From: Polynucleobacter ibericus
GTDB taxonomy: Bacteria; Pseudomonadota; Gammaproteobacteria; Burkholderiales; Burkholderiaceae
Direction: 5' to 3'
DNA length: 64,000 nucleotides
Assembly: GCF_018687955.1 (NCBI RefSeq)
Contig: NZ_CP061309.1
Coordinates: 744,001 to 808,000 of the forward strand
The notes under the pieces are model-generated. The model saw nothing but the letters and a program-made list of their open reading frames with translations. It searched no databases and was not told where the DNA came from. The stretch's first letter is position 1; every line of letters starts with the position of its first letter. Positions 1 through 8,558 of the stretch are shown piece by piece. The position numbers and the translations under genes were made by a program.

Positions 1-877
1 GACCATTTGGGAGGCCAAGTGCGCTAGTTGCCACGGTATTTTCGGTGAATCTAATGAGATCTTTACGCCAATTACTGGCGGCACTACAAAGGATGATGTT
101 AAGACTGGAAGAGTGGCTTCTCTCGCGGATATGAAGCAGCCACAGCGAACCACCTTAATGAAGGTTCCCACTGTTTCTACTTTATGGGATTACATCTATC
201 GTGCAATGCCATGGAATGCTCCAAGGTCCTTAACTCCGGACGATACGTATGCATTAGTAGCCTTCATCCTGAGCATTGGCGAGGTGGTACCTGATGATTT
301 CGTTCTCAGCAATACTAATATTGCTGAAGTACAAGCGAAAATGCCTAACCGTAATGGCATGACTAGAAAGCATGGATTCTGGAATGTGAAAGACAAACCG
401 GATGTCAATGGTTCTGCTTGCATGAATAATTGCGTGGCATTTGTTCAAATCGGTTCTACTTTGCCCGATTTTGCTCGTGATGCTCATGGCAACATCGCTG
501 ATCAAAATCGTATGTATGGCCCTTATCGTGGTGCTGATACGACCAAGCCACCAATTGCAAAACTACCTGGTGCACTGGGAGAGGGTTTAGCGCATGCTAA
601 GGATACTCACTCCAGCGCACCAAAGGGAGCGGCAGCCTTATTTAAAAATGAGAATTGCTCTGCCTGTCATGCCCCAAACGCAAAGCTAGTTGGCCCATCA
701 ATCGCGGATATTTCCGCTAAATATAAAGACCAAAGTGGCGCTGTAGATAAGCTGATGACCAAGGTCAAGAACGGTGGAGCTGGGGTTTGGGGTTCGATTC
801 CAATGCCGCCGCAAGCGCAATTATCTGATGCAGATCGTAAAACGTTGGTGGAATGGATGCTATCGGGCGGTAAATAA
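1..877 (+). CDS. soxD: SoxD-like sulfite/sulfane dehydrogenase cytochrome c subunit (5' partial)
   Basis: Diheme c-type cytochrome that would pair with SoxC in the periplasm and take electrons from SoxY-bound sulfane sulfur. The reading frame is open from base 2, so the gene starts before the window. Two heme motifs are visible: CASCH at bases 20-34 and CSACH at bases 656-670, with a possible Met ligand (IPMPP) near the C-terminus. It lies 81 bp upstream of soxY in the order soxD-Y-Z-A-X-B, which supports SoxD over other diheme cytochromes. Its partner soxC is expected just outside the window but is not seen. A later GTG at 113 is in frame but would lose the first heme site, so it is not the start. 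Confidence 0.85.
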   Translation, partial: TIWEAKCASCHGIFGESNEIFTPITGGTTKDDVKTGRVASLADMKQPQRTTLMKVPTVSTLWDYIYRAMPWNAPRSLTPDDTYALVAFILSIGEVVPDDFVLSNTNIAEVQAKMPNRNGMTRKHGFWNVKDKPDVNGSACMNNCVAFVQIGSTLPDFARDAHGNIADQNRMYGPYRGADTTKPPIAKLPGALGEGLAHAKDTHSSAPKGAAALFKNENCSACHAPNAKLVGPSIADISAKYKDQSGAVDKLMTKVKNGGAGVWGSIPMPPQAQLSDADRKTLVEWMLSGGK

Positions 878-958
878 GGGGTGCTTAGGTAATTACCAGT
901 ATGGTTTATTACAAAGCAGATAATATATTCATAGTAAGAGATTAATAAAGGAGTTTTT

Positions 959-1411
959 ATGAATCAGCAGCGACGCAGTTTATTGAAATATTCAGCCGTT
1001 TTTGGCTTGATGGCTTCTGCGGGTCTTATTAGCGTAGCCCAAGCTCAAGAGTGGAATAAAGCCGCATTTGAAGGCAAGAGCCTTGATGATGTATTTAAGA
1101 TCTTGGGTGCAGGCAGCCCAGAGAAGTCTGGTGCAGTTACTTTGAATGCTCCTGACATCGCAGAAAATGGTGCAGTTGTGCCAGTCGGCATTACAACTAC
1201 CCTTAAAGCAGAGCAAATGGCAATCTTGGTTGAGAAAAACCCAAGCGCCTTAGCTGCGCAATTCTTTATCCCTGCAGGCACTGAGTCATTTGTTACTACT
1301 CGTATCAAGATGGGTCAGACCTCCAATGTATATGCCTTGGTAAAAGCCGATGGCAAATGGAGTATGTCTGTTAAGGAAGTGAAAGTAACTTTAGGTGGTT
1401 GCGGCGGTTAA
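959..1411 (+). CDS. soxY: Sulfur carrier protein SoxY
   Basis: Periplasmic carrier on which thiosulfate is covalently bound and oxidised. The 150-residue product starts with a twin-arginine-like leader (QRRSLLK, residues 4-10), a hydrophobic stretch and a likely cleavage after AQA near residue 29. It ends in the diagnostic swinging arm GGCGG, with the carrier cysteine at residue 148. The start ATG at 959 follows the purine-rich ribosome-binding sequence AAAGGAG. Length and C-terminus match the family. It is followed by soxZ after 54 bp, its obligate partner. SoxZ lacks a Sec or Tat leader, so the pair is presumably exported together by Tat. Confidence 0.96.
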   Translation: MNQQRRSLLKYSAVFGLMASAGLISVAQAQEWNKAAFEGKSLDDVFKILGAGSPEKSGAVTLNAPDIAENGAVVPVGITTTLKAEQMAILVEKNPSALAAQFFIPAGTESFVTTRIKMGQTSNVYALVKADGKWSMSVKEVKVTLGGCGG

Positions 1412-1465
1412 TCCCCCAATCTATCTGAATACCATTAATTAATTACTAGATTACAAGAGGAAAAC

Positions 1466-1774
1466 ATGGCTGATCCAATGCGCGTTAGAGCTGCTGAGAA
1501 CGGTGGAATTGTGGATGTAAAGATTTTGATGAAACACGATATGGAATCTGGTCAGCGTAAAGACGCTTCTGGCAAGACAATTCCAGCTTGGTTCATCAGC
1601 ACAATTAATGTCAAAGCAAATGGCAAAGATGTATTGAATGGTCAATTTGGTCCAGCAGTTTCTAAGGATCCATTCTTGAACTTCAAATACAAGGGTGCTA
1701 AGGGCGACAAGATTGTTGTGAGCTGGGTAGATAGCAAGGGTGACAAGCGCACCGATGAAGCAACTGCTTCTTAA
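1466..1774 (+). CDS. soxZ: Sulfur oxidation carrier partner SoxZ
   Basis: SoxZ forms the SoxYZ heterodimer that presents the SoxY cysteine arm to SoxXA, SoxB and SoxCD. The 102-residue product has no signal peptide and the all-beta, Lys/Gly-rich composition usual for SoxZ, including the KHDMESGQRKD segment near residues 24-34 typical of the family. The ATG at 1466 is preceded by AAGAGGAAA. It sits between soxY and soxA, as in most sox clusters, which together with the length makes the call secure. Confidence 0.95.
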   Translation: MADPMRVRAAENGGIVDVKILMKHDMESGQRKDASGKTIPAWFISTINVKANGKDVLNGQFGPAVSKDPFLNFKYKGAKGDKIVVSWVDSKGDKRTDEATAS

Positions 1775-1826
1775 TTGCTCGTTTCAATAGATCTTTACTA
1801 CCACCTGAGTTTTGAAAGGGTTGCAA

Positions 1827-2642
1827 ATGCAGCGTAAATTTACTTTAGGGTTGGCCTCTGGACTGTTGGCCACCTTACTAGCAGTGTCATCGTCAGTTTC
1901 AGCACAAAAGAGTGCAACAGACGATATCGCTAAATATCGCGAGATGATCGCTGATGGCAACCCCTCAGAGCTGTATGAAGCCGCTGGTGAAGATCTATGG
2001 AAAAAACCAGCGGGTCCTAAAAACGCCACTCTTGAGAAGTGTGATTTAGGTTTAGGGCCTGGAGTAGTTAAGGGCGCAGCAGCTCAGTTGCCGCGCTACT
2101 TTAAAGATAGCAACAAGGTACAAGATCTCGAATCACGTTTAATGACTTGTATGCAAGTCCTGCAAGGTCGCGATCCTCAGGAAATGATTGATGCCCCTTT
2201 TCAAAAGGGTCCTAAAAAGGATATGGAGGCAATTGTTGCTTACGTCGTCACTGCATCTAAGGGCGACAAAATTAAGGTGAGCACCAATCACCCTAAAGAA
2301 AAAGAAATGTATGACCTCGGTAAGCGCGCATTCTTCTTCCAAGGTGGTCCAATGGATTTCTCATGCGCATCTTGCCATGCTGAAAACGGTAAACGTATCC
2401 GCCTGCAAGACTTGCCTAACTTAACGGAGCAAAAAGGCGCCGCTATGGGTTGGGGTTACTGGCCAGCGTATCGCGTTTCCAGCGGTCAGTTCTGGACAAT
2501 GCAACAGCGCTTGAACGATTGTTATCGTCAGCAGCGTTTCCCATTCCCAATTTATGGTTCAGATGTGACGATTGCTTTGTCTATGTATATGGCAAAGACT
2601 GCTAACGGCGGAACAGTTGAAACCCCTGGATTAAAGCGTTAA
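1827..2642 (+). CDS. soxA: Sulfur oxidation c-type cytochrome SoxA, single-heme type
   Basis: Periplasmic subunit of SoxXA, which oxidatively couples thiosulfate to the SoxY cysteine. I chose ATG 1827, with GAAAGGG six bases upstream, rather than an in-frame TTG at 1812. The 271-residue product has a Sec signal peptide ending near VSAQ (residue 26-27). Only one CxxCH is present (CASCH, residues 180-184). The N-terminal heme site of diheme SoxA proteins is reduced to isolated cysteines (C72, C108), so this is the monoheme class. The active-site cysteine that ligates heme and becomes persulfidated is probably C232, in the LNDCYRQQR segment. soxX follows after 19 bp. Confidence 0.95.
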   Translation: MQRKFTLGLASGLLATLLAVSSSVSAQKSATDDIAKYREMIADGNPSELYEAAGEDLWKKPAGPKNATLEKCDLGLGPGVVKGAAAQLPRYFKDSNKVQDLESRLMTCMQVLQGRDPQEMIDAPFQKGPKKDMEAIVAYVVTASKGDKIKVSTNHPKEKEMYDLGKRAFFFQGGPMDFSCASCHAENGKRIRLQDLPNLTEQKGAAMGWGYWPAYRVSSGQFWTMQQRLNDCYRQQRFPFPIYGSDVTIALSMYMAKTANGGTVETPGLKR

Positions 2643-2661
2643 GAGATAAGAAACAACGATC

Positions 2662-3300
2662 ATGAAAAATACAAATATCAAAAAGCTCTTAACTATTACT
2701 GGATTTATTGTTGCTTCAAGCTTGCTACAAAACGTAGCCGTAGCTCAGCAAAAGAATGATCCAAAGTTCAACAAAATGATGACCGACAGCTTTAGAGCTC
2801 AAGGTATAGCTGGTCTAGATCGCATTGATCAAGATGCTACGCAAAAATTTTGCTCTGATCCTGTGTTTGCCAATAGCAAGCAGGGCGAGAAGATGCGTGA
2901 AAAGATTCAGAAAATTAATATGGATACCATTAAGCAACCTTCTGATGGCAAATATATTGGCGACTGGAAGAATGGCGAGAAGATTGCACAAAGTGGTCGT
3001 GGTGCAACCTGGACTGATAAGGCTGATACCGTAGTTGGCGGTGGTTGCTATAACTGTCACCAGATTGATCCAAAAGAAATCTCCTATGGAAATATCGGGC
3101 CATCATTGACTGGTTACGGAAAATTGCGCGGTTATTCACAAGAGGTGGTTACATATACTTGGAATCGCATCAATAATTCCAAGGCGTATAACGCGTGTAG
3201 CAATATGCCGCGATTTGCGCACTTCAAGCTCTTAAATGAGCAGCAGATTCAGGATGTCATGGCTCTACTGCTTGACCCTGCCTCTCCAGTTAATCAATAA
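2662..3300 (+). CDS. soxX: Sulfur oxidation c-type cytochrome SoxX
   Basis: Monoheme partner of SoxA. The 212-residue product has a signal peptide cleaved near VAVAQ (residue 29), a heme motif CYNCH at residues 129-133 and a probable axial methionine M182 in NMPRF. The GPSLTGYG segment after the heme is characteristic of SoxX. At 212 residues it is the longer SoxX version, with an extra N-terminal region of about 100 residues before the heme domain. It follows soxA by 19 bp. A terminator-like hairpin separates it from soxB. Confidence 0.95.
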   Translation: MKNTNIKKLLTITGFIVASSLLQNVAVAQQKNDPKFNKMMTDSFRAQGIAGLDRIDQDATQKFCSDPVFANSKQGEKMREKIQKINMDTIKQPSDGKYIGDWKNGEKIAQSGRGATWTDKADTVVGGGCYNCHQIDPKEISYGNIGPSLTGYGKLRGYSQEVVTYTWNRINNSKAYNACSNMPRFAHFKLLNEQQIQDVMALLLDPASPVNQ

Positions 3301-3310
3301 CGAATCAAAG

Positions 3311-3335
3311 AACAGGCCGACAGGCCTGTTTTCTT
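3311..3335 (+). terminator. Hairpin between soxX and soxB, possible partial terminator
   Basis: An 8-bp perfect stem (aacaggcc / ggcctgtt) with a GACA loop at 3311-3330 is followed by TTCTT. The T tract is short and soxB begins only 20 bp later with its own AAGGGA ribosome-binding site. It may attenuate transcription into soxB or stabilise the upstream transcript, rather than fully terminate. Confidence 0.5.
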
Positions 3336-3349
3336 AAGGGAATACTTAT

Positions 3350-5080
3350 ATGTCATTAAATCGTCGCGACTTTCTGCAGGCTTTGGCTATTGCATCAGCA
3401 GGCGGGTTGAGTTTGCAGTCCAATTTCGTGAATGCTCAAACCACCGCACAAAAATTCTATGACTTGCCCAAATTCGGTAACGTGCACTTTTTGCATTTCA
3501 CGGACTGTCATGCGCAACTATTGCCGATTTACTTCCGCGAGCCTAATGTAAACCTTGGTATTGGCGCACAAGAGGGCAAGACTCCGCACTTAGTTGGCGA
3601 ATACTTCCTAAAGGCCAATGGCATTCCAGCGGGTACACGCGATGCCCATGCATTCACTTACTTGGATTACGTTGCTGCAGCACAGAACTACGGCAAGATG
3701 GGTGGTTTCGCCCATATGGCTACTTTGGTTAAGCAAATGAAAGCAAATCGTCCAGGCGCTTTATTGCTTGATGGTGGCGATACCTGGCAGGGCTCGGGTA
3801 CAGCCCTTTGGACCAATGGTCAGGATATGGTTGATGCCGCGCTCGCGTTGGGTGTTGATGTCATGACGCCGCACTGGGAAATGACTCTAGGTGAGAAGCG
3901 CGTGATGGAAATCGTGAATGGTGATTTCAAGGGCAAGGTTTCTTTTGTTGCTCAAAATATTAAGACATCTGACTTTGGCGATATGGTCTTCAATCCCTAT
4001 GTCATGAAAGTACAGAATGGCATTCAGGTGGCCATCATTGGTCAGGCCTTCCCATACACTCCGATTGCAAACCCTCGTTACTTCACGCCAGATTGGACCT
4101 TTGGCATTCAAGAAGAGAATATGCAAAAGACGATTGATGAAGTGAGATCTAAAGGCGCAAAGGTGGTGGTACTACTGTCCCACAATGGCATGGATGTTGA
4201 TTTGAAGATGGCATCTCGAGTGCGTGGTTTAGATGCGATCCTAGGCGGCCATACTCATGATGGCGTTCCTATCCCGGTCAAGGTGAAGAATGCTGGCGGC
4301 GTTACCCTCGTTACCAATGCGGGTTCCAATAGCAAGTTCTTGGGTGTGCTCGACTTTGATGTGAAGGGTGGCAAGCCAGTCGATTTCCGCTACAAATTAT
4401 TCCCAATCTTCTCCAATATGATTCCGGCTGATCCAACGATGAATAAGTTGATCGCTAAGGTCAGGGCACCATATGAAGCTAAGCTGAATGAAAAATTAGC
4501 CACAACCGAAGGCCTCTTGTATCGTCGTGGTAACTTCAACGGTAGCTTTGATCAACTTATCTTAGATGGCCTCATGGCGCAGAAGAATGCAGAGATTGCT
4601 TTTTCACCAGGCTTTCGCTGGGGAACGAGTTTATTGCCAGGTCAAGCAATCACCCGCGAGAACCTCTTGGATCAAACGGCGATTACCTATCCATACACCA
4701 CCGTTACCAACATGAGTGGCGACACAATCAAAACCATTCTTGAAGATGTGGCGGACAACTTGTTTAACCCTGATCCGTACTATCAGCAGGGTGGTGACAT
4801 GGTTCGCGTTGGCGGTATGCAGTACACCATTGACCCAGCACAAACGGCAGGTAAGCGGATTACTGATATGCGCTTAAATGGCAAGCCTATTGAAGCAAGT
4901 AAGACTTATAAAGTTGCTGGCTGGGCGCCAGTTAGCGAAGAGGCAAAGAATGCTGGCGGCGAGGCAATTTGGGACGTGATGGAACGTCACTTGCGCGATG
5001 TCAAGGTGGTTAAGGCGGTCAAGCTTAATGAGCCAATCATTAAGGGCGTTTCGAACAATCCTGGTATGGCCCCAATCTAA
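3350..5080 (+). CDS. soxB: Thiosulfohydrolase SoxB
   Basis: Periplasmic dimanganese enzyme that hydrolyses the terminal sulfonate from SoxY-cysteine S-thiosulfonate as sulfate. The 576-residue product starts with a Tat leader (NRRDFLQ, residues 4-10). Metal-binding motifs of the metallophosphoesterase/5'-nucleotidase superfamily are in order: TDCH (D52, H54), GGDTWQGSG near residue 145, and GGHTHDG near residue 300. The C-terminal 5'-nucleotidase-type domain follows. Length is as expected for SoxB. The start at 3350 is preceded by AAGGGA. It closes the core soxDYZAXB set, indicating oxidation of thiosulfate to sulfate without sulfur globules, provided soxC lies upstream. Confidence 0.97.
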   Translation: MSLNRRDFLQALAIASAGGLSLQSNFVNAQTTAQKFYDLPKFGNVHFLHFTDCHAQLLPIYFREPNVNLGIGAQEGKTPHLVGEYFLKANGIPAGTRDAHAFTYLDYVAAAQNYGKMGGFAHMATLVKQMKANRPGALLLDGGDTWQGSGTALWTNGQDMVDAALALGVDVMTPHWEMTLGEKRVMEIVNGDFKGKVSFVAQNIKTSDFGDMVFNPYVMKVQNGIQVAIIGQAFPYTPIANPRYFTPDWTFGIQEENMQKTIDEVRSKGAKVVVLLSHNGMDVDLKMASRVRGLDAILGGHTHDGVPIPVKVKNAGGVTLVTNAGSNSKFLGVLDFDVKGGKPVDFRYKLFPIFSNMIPADPTMNKLIAKVRAPYEAKLNEKLATTEGLLYRRGNFNGSFDQLILDGLMAQKNAEIAFSPGFRWGTSLLPGQAITRENLLDQTAITYPYTTVTNMSGDTIKTILEDVADNLFNPDPYYQQGGDMVRVGGMQYTIDPAQTAGKRITDMRLNGKPIEASKTYKVAGWAPVSEEAKNAGGEAIWDVMERHLRDVKVVKAVKLNEPIIKGVSNNPGMAPI

Positions 5081-5105
5081 TTGTTCAAGGTCAATTAAAT
5101 CTTGC

Positions 5106-6059
5106 ATGATTATTTATAAGGTTTTCTGGGGGATCCTTATCGGATCCCTTATCTTTATGGGTTCGGCTTTTGGTCAAGGAAAGCCTGGCGATACGATTCA
5201 GCTAAAGCCAATACAGGTAGCGCCCCATACCTATTTTGTACAAGGCTTTCCAGAAATGGGGAGTAGCGCTAACCAAAACTTTATTTCCAATGCAGGATTT
5301 GTTGTGACTCCTGGCGGAGTAGTTGTAGTCGATGCCCTGGGCTCACCGATACTTGCGCAAAAGTTAATCACCGAAATTAAGAAAATTACGCCACAAAAGA
5401 TAGTGGCTCTCATCGTGAGTCATTACCATGCTGACCATGTTTATGGTTTGCAAGAATTCAAGAAAATAGGCGCCAAGATTTATGCCCAAGGTGAAGGTAG
5501 AAATTACCTGTCTTCAGAAACTGCTAAGCAACGCTTGATTGCCTCAAGAATTGATTTTGCCCCTTGGGTGAACGAGAAAACAAAACTGACCTCAGCAGAT
5601 ATTTGGGTCGATCAAAAGACGAAATTTGCAGTTGGCGGGATAGATTTCTTTGTCAGTAGAGTTGGGCCTGCACATGCTCCCGAAGATCTGATGGTGTATG
5701 TGCCATCTGAAAAGGTGCTGTTTGCTGGAGACCTGGTATTCAGGGGTCGTATTCCATTTGTTGGAAACGCCGATAGCAAGGGTTGGCTGGTTGCACTAGA
5801 TGAGATTGAAAGGCTCAATCCCAATATCGTGATTCCAGGACACGGCAATTACTCGGTGAAGCCTGCAGAAGATATAGCCTTTACTAGGAATTACCTCAAA
5901 TATTTACGTGAATCCATGTCTCAAGCTGCCATTAACCTAGATCCTTTTGAGGATGCTTATAAACAGGCTGATTGGTCTGAATACGAGGGAATGCCGCTGT
6001 TTAGGGCTGCCAACCGCATGAATGCCTATAACGTCTATTTGTCTATTCAGGCCGAGTAA
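5106..6059 (+). CDS. Secreted MBL-fold metallo-hydrolase, SoxH-like
   Basis: The 317-residue product has a signal peptide (cleavage near AFGQ, residue 23) and a metallo-beta-lactamase fold. The zinc motif HYHADH is at residues 106-111, with later ligand motifs GPAHAPEDL, FAGDLVF and PGHGNY in the usual order. I took ATG 5106 because it gives the signal peptide; longer in-frame starts overlap soxB. Similar genes called soxH occur next to soxB in other sox clusters, and the 25-bp spacing argues for co-transcription. SoxH is not essential for thiosulfate oxidation in characterised organisms and its substrate is unknown; a thioester or polythionate-related hydrolase is an inference. Confidence 0.8.
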   Translation: MIIYKVFWGILIGSLIFMGSAFGQGKPGDTIQLKPIQVAPHTYFVQGFPEMGSSANQNFISNAGFVVTPGGVVVVDALGSPILAQKLITEIKKITPQKIVALIVSHYHADHVYGLQEFKKIGAKIYAQGEGRNYLSSETAKQRLIASRIDFAPWVNEKTKLTSADIWVDQKTKFAVGGIDFFVSRVGPAHAPEDLMVYVPSEKVLFAGDLVFRGRIPFVGNADSKGWLVALDEIERLNPNIVIPGHGNYSVKPAEDIAFTRNYLKYLRESMSQAAINLDPFEDAYKQADWSEYEGMPLFRAANRMNAYNVYLSIQAE

Positions 6060-6130
6060 GACAATCAAGTAAGGCAAATTCAGCCATTGGGCCTTAAAAT
6101 AGGGGATTAATGCTAAATCCTTGATTTGTA

Positions 6131-6448
6131 ATGAAAATGACTTTTTTCCGATCTATCTCAGCGATTGCCCTCAGTGTGCTTATTAGCACTCCAGCGCTTG
6201 CCGCCCCAGATTTGGCAAATGGTAAGGCTATCGACCAGCAAAAGTGCTATGCATGTCATGCCAAGAAAACCGGTTTTGGTAATGGTGACATGATTTACAC
6301 CCGCTCTGACAGCAAGGTGAAATCGTTGGCTGACTTGAAAAAGATGGTTGGTCTATGTAATACCGAACTGCGGCTGGATCTGTTCCCAGAGGATGAAGCG
6401 GATGTCACCGCTTTTCTCAATAAACAGTTTTACAAATTTAAACCTTAA
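6131..6448 (+). CDS. Small periplasmic monoheme cytochrome c
   Basis: The 105-residue product has a signal peptide cleaved after PALAA (residue 25) and one heme motif, CYACH at residues 39-43. No clear C-terminal Met-Pro ligand motif is visible; M54 and M76 are the candidate axial ligands. It sits between the soxH-like gene and a TsuA-like transporter, so it may carry electrons out of the Sox pathway or belong to the sulfur-uptake group. I cannot assign it to a named Sox cytochrome such as SoxE. Confidence 0.8.
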   Translation: MKMTFFRSISAIALSVLISTPALAAPDLANGKAIDQQKCYACHAKKTGFGNGDMIYTRSDSKVKSLADLKKMVGLCNTELRLDLFPEDEADVTAFLNKQFYKFKP

Positions 6449-6468
6449 TTTTTCAAGATTTGATCGCT

Positions 6469-7590
6469 ATGGATGTTGTAGATATTAGTTCTTTAAGTAA
6501 GTCTGTTCTCTGGGCTACTTTTGCCATTACCTTTTTTCTGGGTGCCGTGATGCAGAAAACAGGGTTTTGCAGCATGGGTGCAGTTTCCGACATATTCATT
6601 ATGTCAAGCTGGGATCGTTTGAAGCAATGGTTTTTGGCAATCGGTGTTGCCATTATTGGTTTCACCTTGATGTCTTATGTTGGCTTTATTGATCCACTCA
6701 AAAGTTTTTATACGGGTAATAAATTTTTGTGGCTTTCCACAATCGTTGGAAGCGTTTTTTTTGGTTTAGGTATGGTGCTGGCCTCAGGATGCGGCAGTAA
6801 AACCTTGATCCGTATTGGTGGCGGTAACTTAAAGTCCATCGTGGTATTTATGGTGTTGGGATTAACGGCCTATATGACGATGCGCGGCTTTTTGGGCGTG
6901 GTTCGCATCAATACGCTTGATACATTCTTCATTGCCTTTAATACCCCGCAAGATTTGCCTAGTCTTTTGAGCGCACCTCTTGGTATTGCTCGTCCACAAC
7001 TCCAATTGGCTTTGGGATTAATCATTGGCGCTGCCTTTATTGCTTATGCCTTAGCTAGCAAAGCATTCTGGACTGCTGAAAATCTATTTGCAGGTATCGC
7101 AGTGGGATTGGCAATCTGTGCGGTATGGTGGGTATCAGGTAATCTGGGATACGTCGCCGAGGATCCAAATACTTTAGAAGAAGTATTTTTGGTAACGAAT
7201 TCAGGTCGCATGGAAAGTCTATCGTTCGTTGCGCCTTATGCTTATTCCTTGGATTGGCTGATGATGTATAGCGATACATCTAAAGTAGTCACGGTGGGCA
7301 TTGCTGCTGTTGTAGGAATGATTTTGGGTTCTACTGCGGTATCAATCGCAACTAAATCATTCCGCTGGGAGTCCTTCCGTAATAGCGAAGACACTGCTAA
7401 TCATTTGGTTGGGGCTGCATTGATGGGCTTTGGCGGTGTGACTGCTTTGGGTTGTACGGTAGGGCAGGGCTTGAGCGGCATATCCACACTAGCTCTTGGA
7501 TCATTGCTGGCTTTACCTGGATTTATCTTTGGGGCTTATTTAGGTTTACGTTATTTACAAATACGCCTTGCCCCCAATCCTTGTAGTTAA
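6469..7590 (+). CDS. YeeE/YedE (TsuA-type) thiosulfate/sulfur transporter
   Basis: Polytopic membrane protein of 373 residues with about ten hydrophobic segments and the conserved cysteine motifs of the YeeE/YedE family: TGFCSMG (C34), ASGCGSKTL (C107) and ALGCTVGQGLSG near residue 330. In TsuA these cysteines line the path along which thiosulfate is handed through the membrane. ATG 6469 is preferred; a TTG at 6460 is also in frame. It lies in the sox block, 20 bp after a small cytochrome, and two half-size relatives follow, so uptake of thiosulfate or another sulfur species is the likely role. Confidence 0.85.
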   Translation: MDVVDISSLSKSVLWATFAITFFLGAVMQKTGFCSMGAVSDIFIMSSWDRLKQWFLAIGVAIIGFTLMSYVGFIDPLKSFYTGNKFLWLSTIVGSVFFGLGMVLASGCGSKTLIRIGGGNLKSIVVFMVLGLTAYMTMRGFLGVVRINTLDTFFIAFNTPQDLPSLLSAPLGIARPQLQLALGLIIGAAFIAYALASKAFWTAENLFAGIAVGLAICAVWWVSGNLGYVAEDPNTLEEVFLVTNSGRMESLSFVAPYAYSLDWLMMYSDTSKVVTVGIAAVVGMILGSTAVSIATKSFRWESFRNSEDTANHLVGAALMGFGGVTALGCTVGQGLSGISTLALGSLLALPGFIFGAYLGLRYLQIRLAPNPCS

Positions 7591-7613
7591 TTTCAAAGAC
7601 GATCGAACGAATA

Positions 7614-8051
7614 ATGCAAATTGATTGGATATCTTTTACCCCGATACCTTCCTTATTAGGTGGGATGATTCTGGGGATTGCCGCAGCTTTGTATGTTTTG
7701 CTTCATGGTCGTATTTTGGGTATCAGCGGAATTATTTCCGGCTTACTTCATCCTAAATTGACTGATTCAGCATGGCGTGTTGCATTAGTTTTTGGTCTGA
7801 TATCCGCACCTTTTCTAGCAGCGTTATTTTTTGGCATATTCCCGGTAGTGGAAATTGAAGCAGATTGGATTGCGATTGTGATTGCCGGCCTTTTAGTTGG
7901 CTTTGGTGCTCAATATGGATCTGGCTGCACCAGTGGCCATGGTATTTGTGGTCTTTCACGCTTATCACCACGTTCATTGGTTGCCACTCTCTCTTTTATG
8001 GGCGCAGGCTTTATCACGGTGTACGTTTTGCGTCACTTGATTGGGGTTTGA
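7614..8051 (+). CDS. Half-size YeeE/YedE family membrane protein
   Basis: The 145-residue product has about four hydrophobic segments and the motif GSGCTSGHGICGLSRLS near residues 102-118, the first-half signature of split YeeE/YedE transporters. It is one half of a two-gene transporter; the partner begins one base after this stop codon (TGA 8049-8051, ATG 8053), implying translational coupling. Pairs of this kind are common next to sulfide and persulfide enzymes in Proteobacteria, so sulfur-species transport is inferred from family and context. Confidence 0.85.
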   Translation: MQIDWISFTPIPSLLGGMILGIAAALYVLLHGRILGISGIISGLLHPKLTDSAWRVALVFGLISAPFLAALFFGIFPVVEIEADWIAIVIAGLLVGFGAQYGSGCTSGHGICGLSRLSPRSLVATLSFMGAGFITVYVLRHLIGV

Positions 8052-8052
8052 T

Positions 8053-8502
8053 ATGAGTAGACATTTCAGCCTCTTGGGTCAGTATGCGATTGGCGTGCTT
8101 TTTGGCTGGGGTTTAATTATCTCGGGCATGAGCAATCCACAGAAGATATTAGGATTTTTAGATCTAGCTGGTAACTGGGATCCATCATTAATGTTCGTGA
8201 TGATGGGTGCTGTCATCGTAGGTTTAGGTGGATTCTATGTTGTTAGCAAAAGAACTGAAGCTTTTTTTGGTGGCGCACTGCATATTCCTACGCGTAGAGA
8301 TATTACTAAGCCATTGATTATTGGTAGCTTGATTTTTGGCGCAGGCTGGGGAATTGCTGGCTTCTGTCCTGGTCCAGCCTTGGTTGCTCTGGGCGCAGGC
8401 CACCTGAAGGCCTTGGTATTTGTGATCGCCATGCTTGCTGGTATGGAGATCTGTGAGCGTTTCTTCACTGCGCATAGAAACAGGCCAAACCCCAACCTTT
8501 GA
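8053..8502 (+). CDS. Half-size YeeE/YedE partner, DUF6691 family
   Basis: The 149-residue product has four hydrophobic segments and the motif WGIAGFCPGPALVALG near residues 98-113, matching the DUF6691-type second half of split YeeE transporters. ATG 8053 is chosen over an upstream TTG at 8041 because it starts directly after the stop of the first half. Together the two halves would make one transport unit resembling the single-chain TsuA-like protein upstream, so this locus carries both a full-length and a split version. Confidence 0.85.
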   Translation: MSRHFSLLGQYAIGVLFGWGLIISGMSNPQKILGFLDLAGNWDPSLMFVMMGAVIVGLGGFYVVSKRTEAFFGGALHIPTRRDITKPLIIGSLIFGAGWGIAGFCPGPALVALGAGHLKALVFVIAMLAGMEICERFFTAHRNRPNPNL

Positions 8503-8558
8503 GTCAAGCCTGATTTAAAATTAACCCTATTACGTCATTATTCAATGTAGAGGGTTTC

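Noticed and set aside
4998..5105. Longer start for the SoxH-like protein inside soxB
   Set aside because: It would overlap soxB and hide the signal peptide that begins at ATG 5106.
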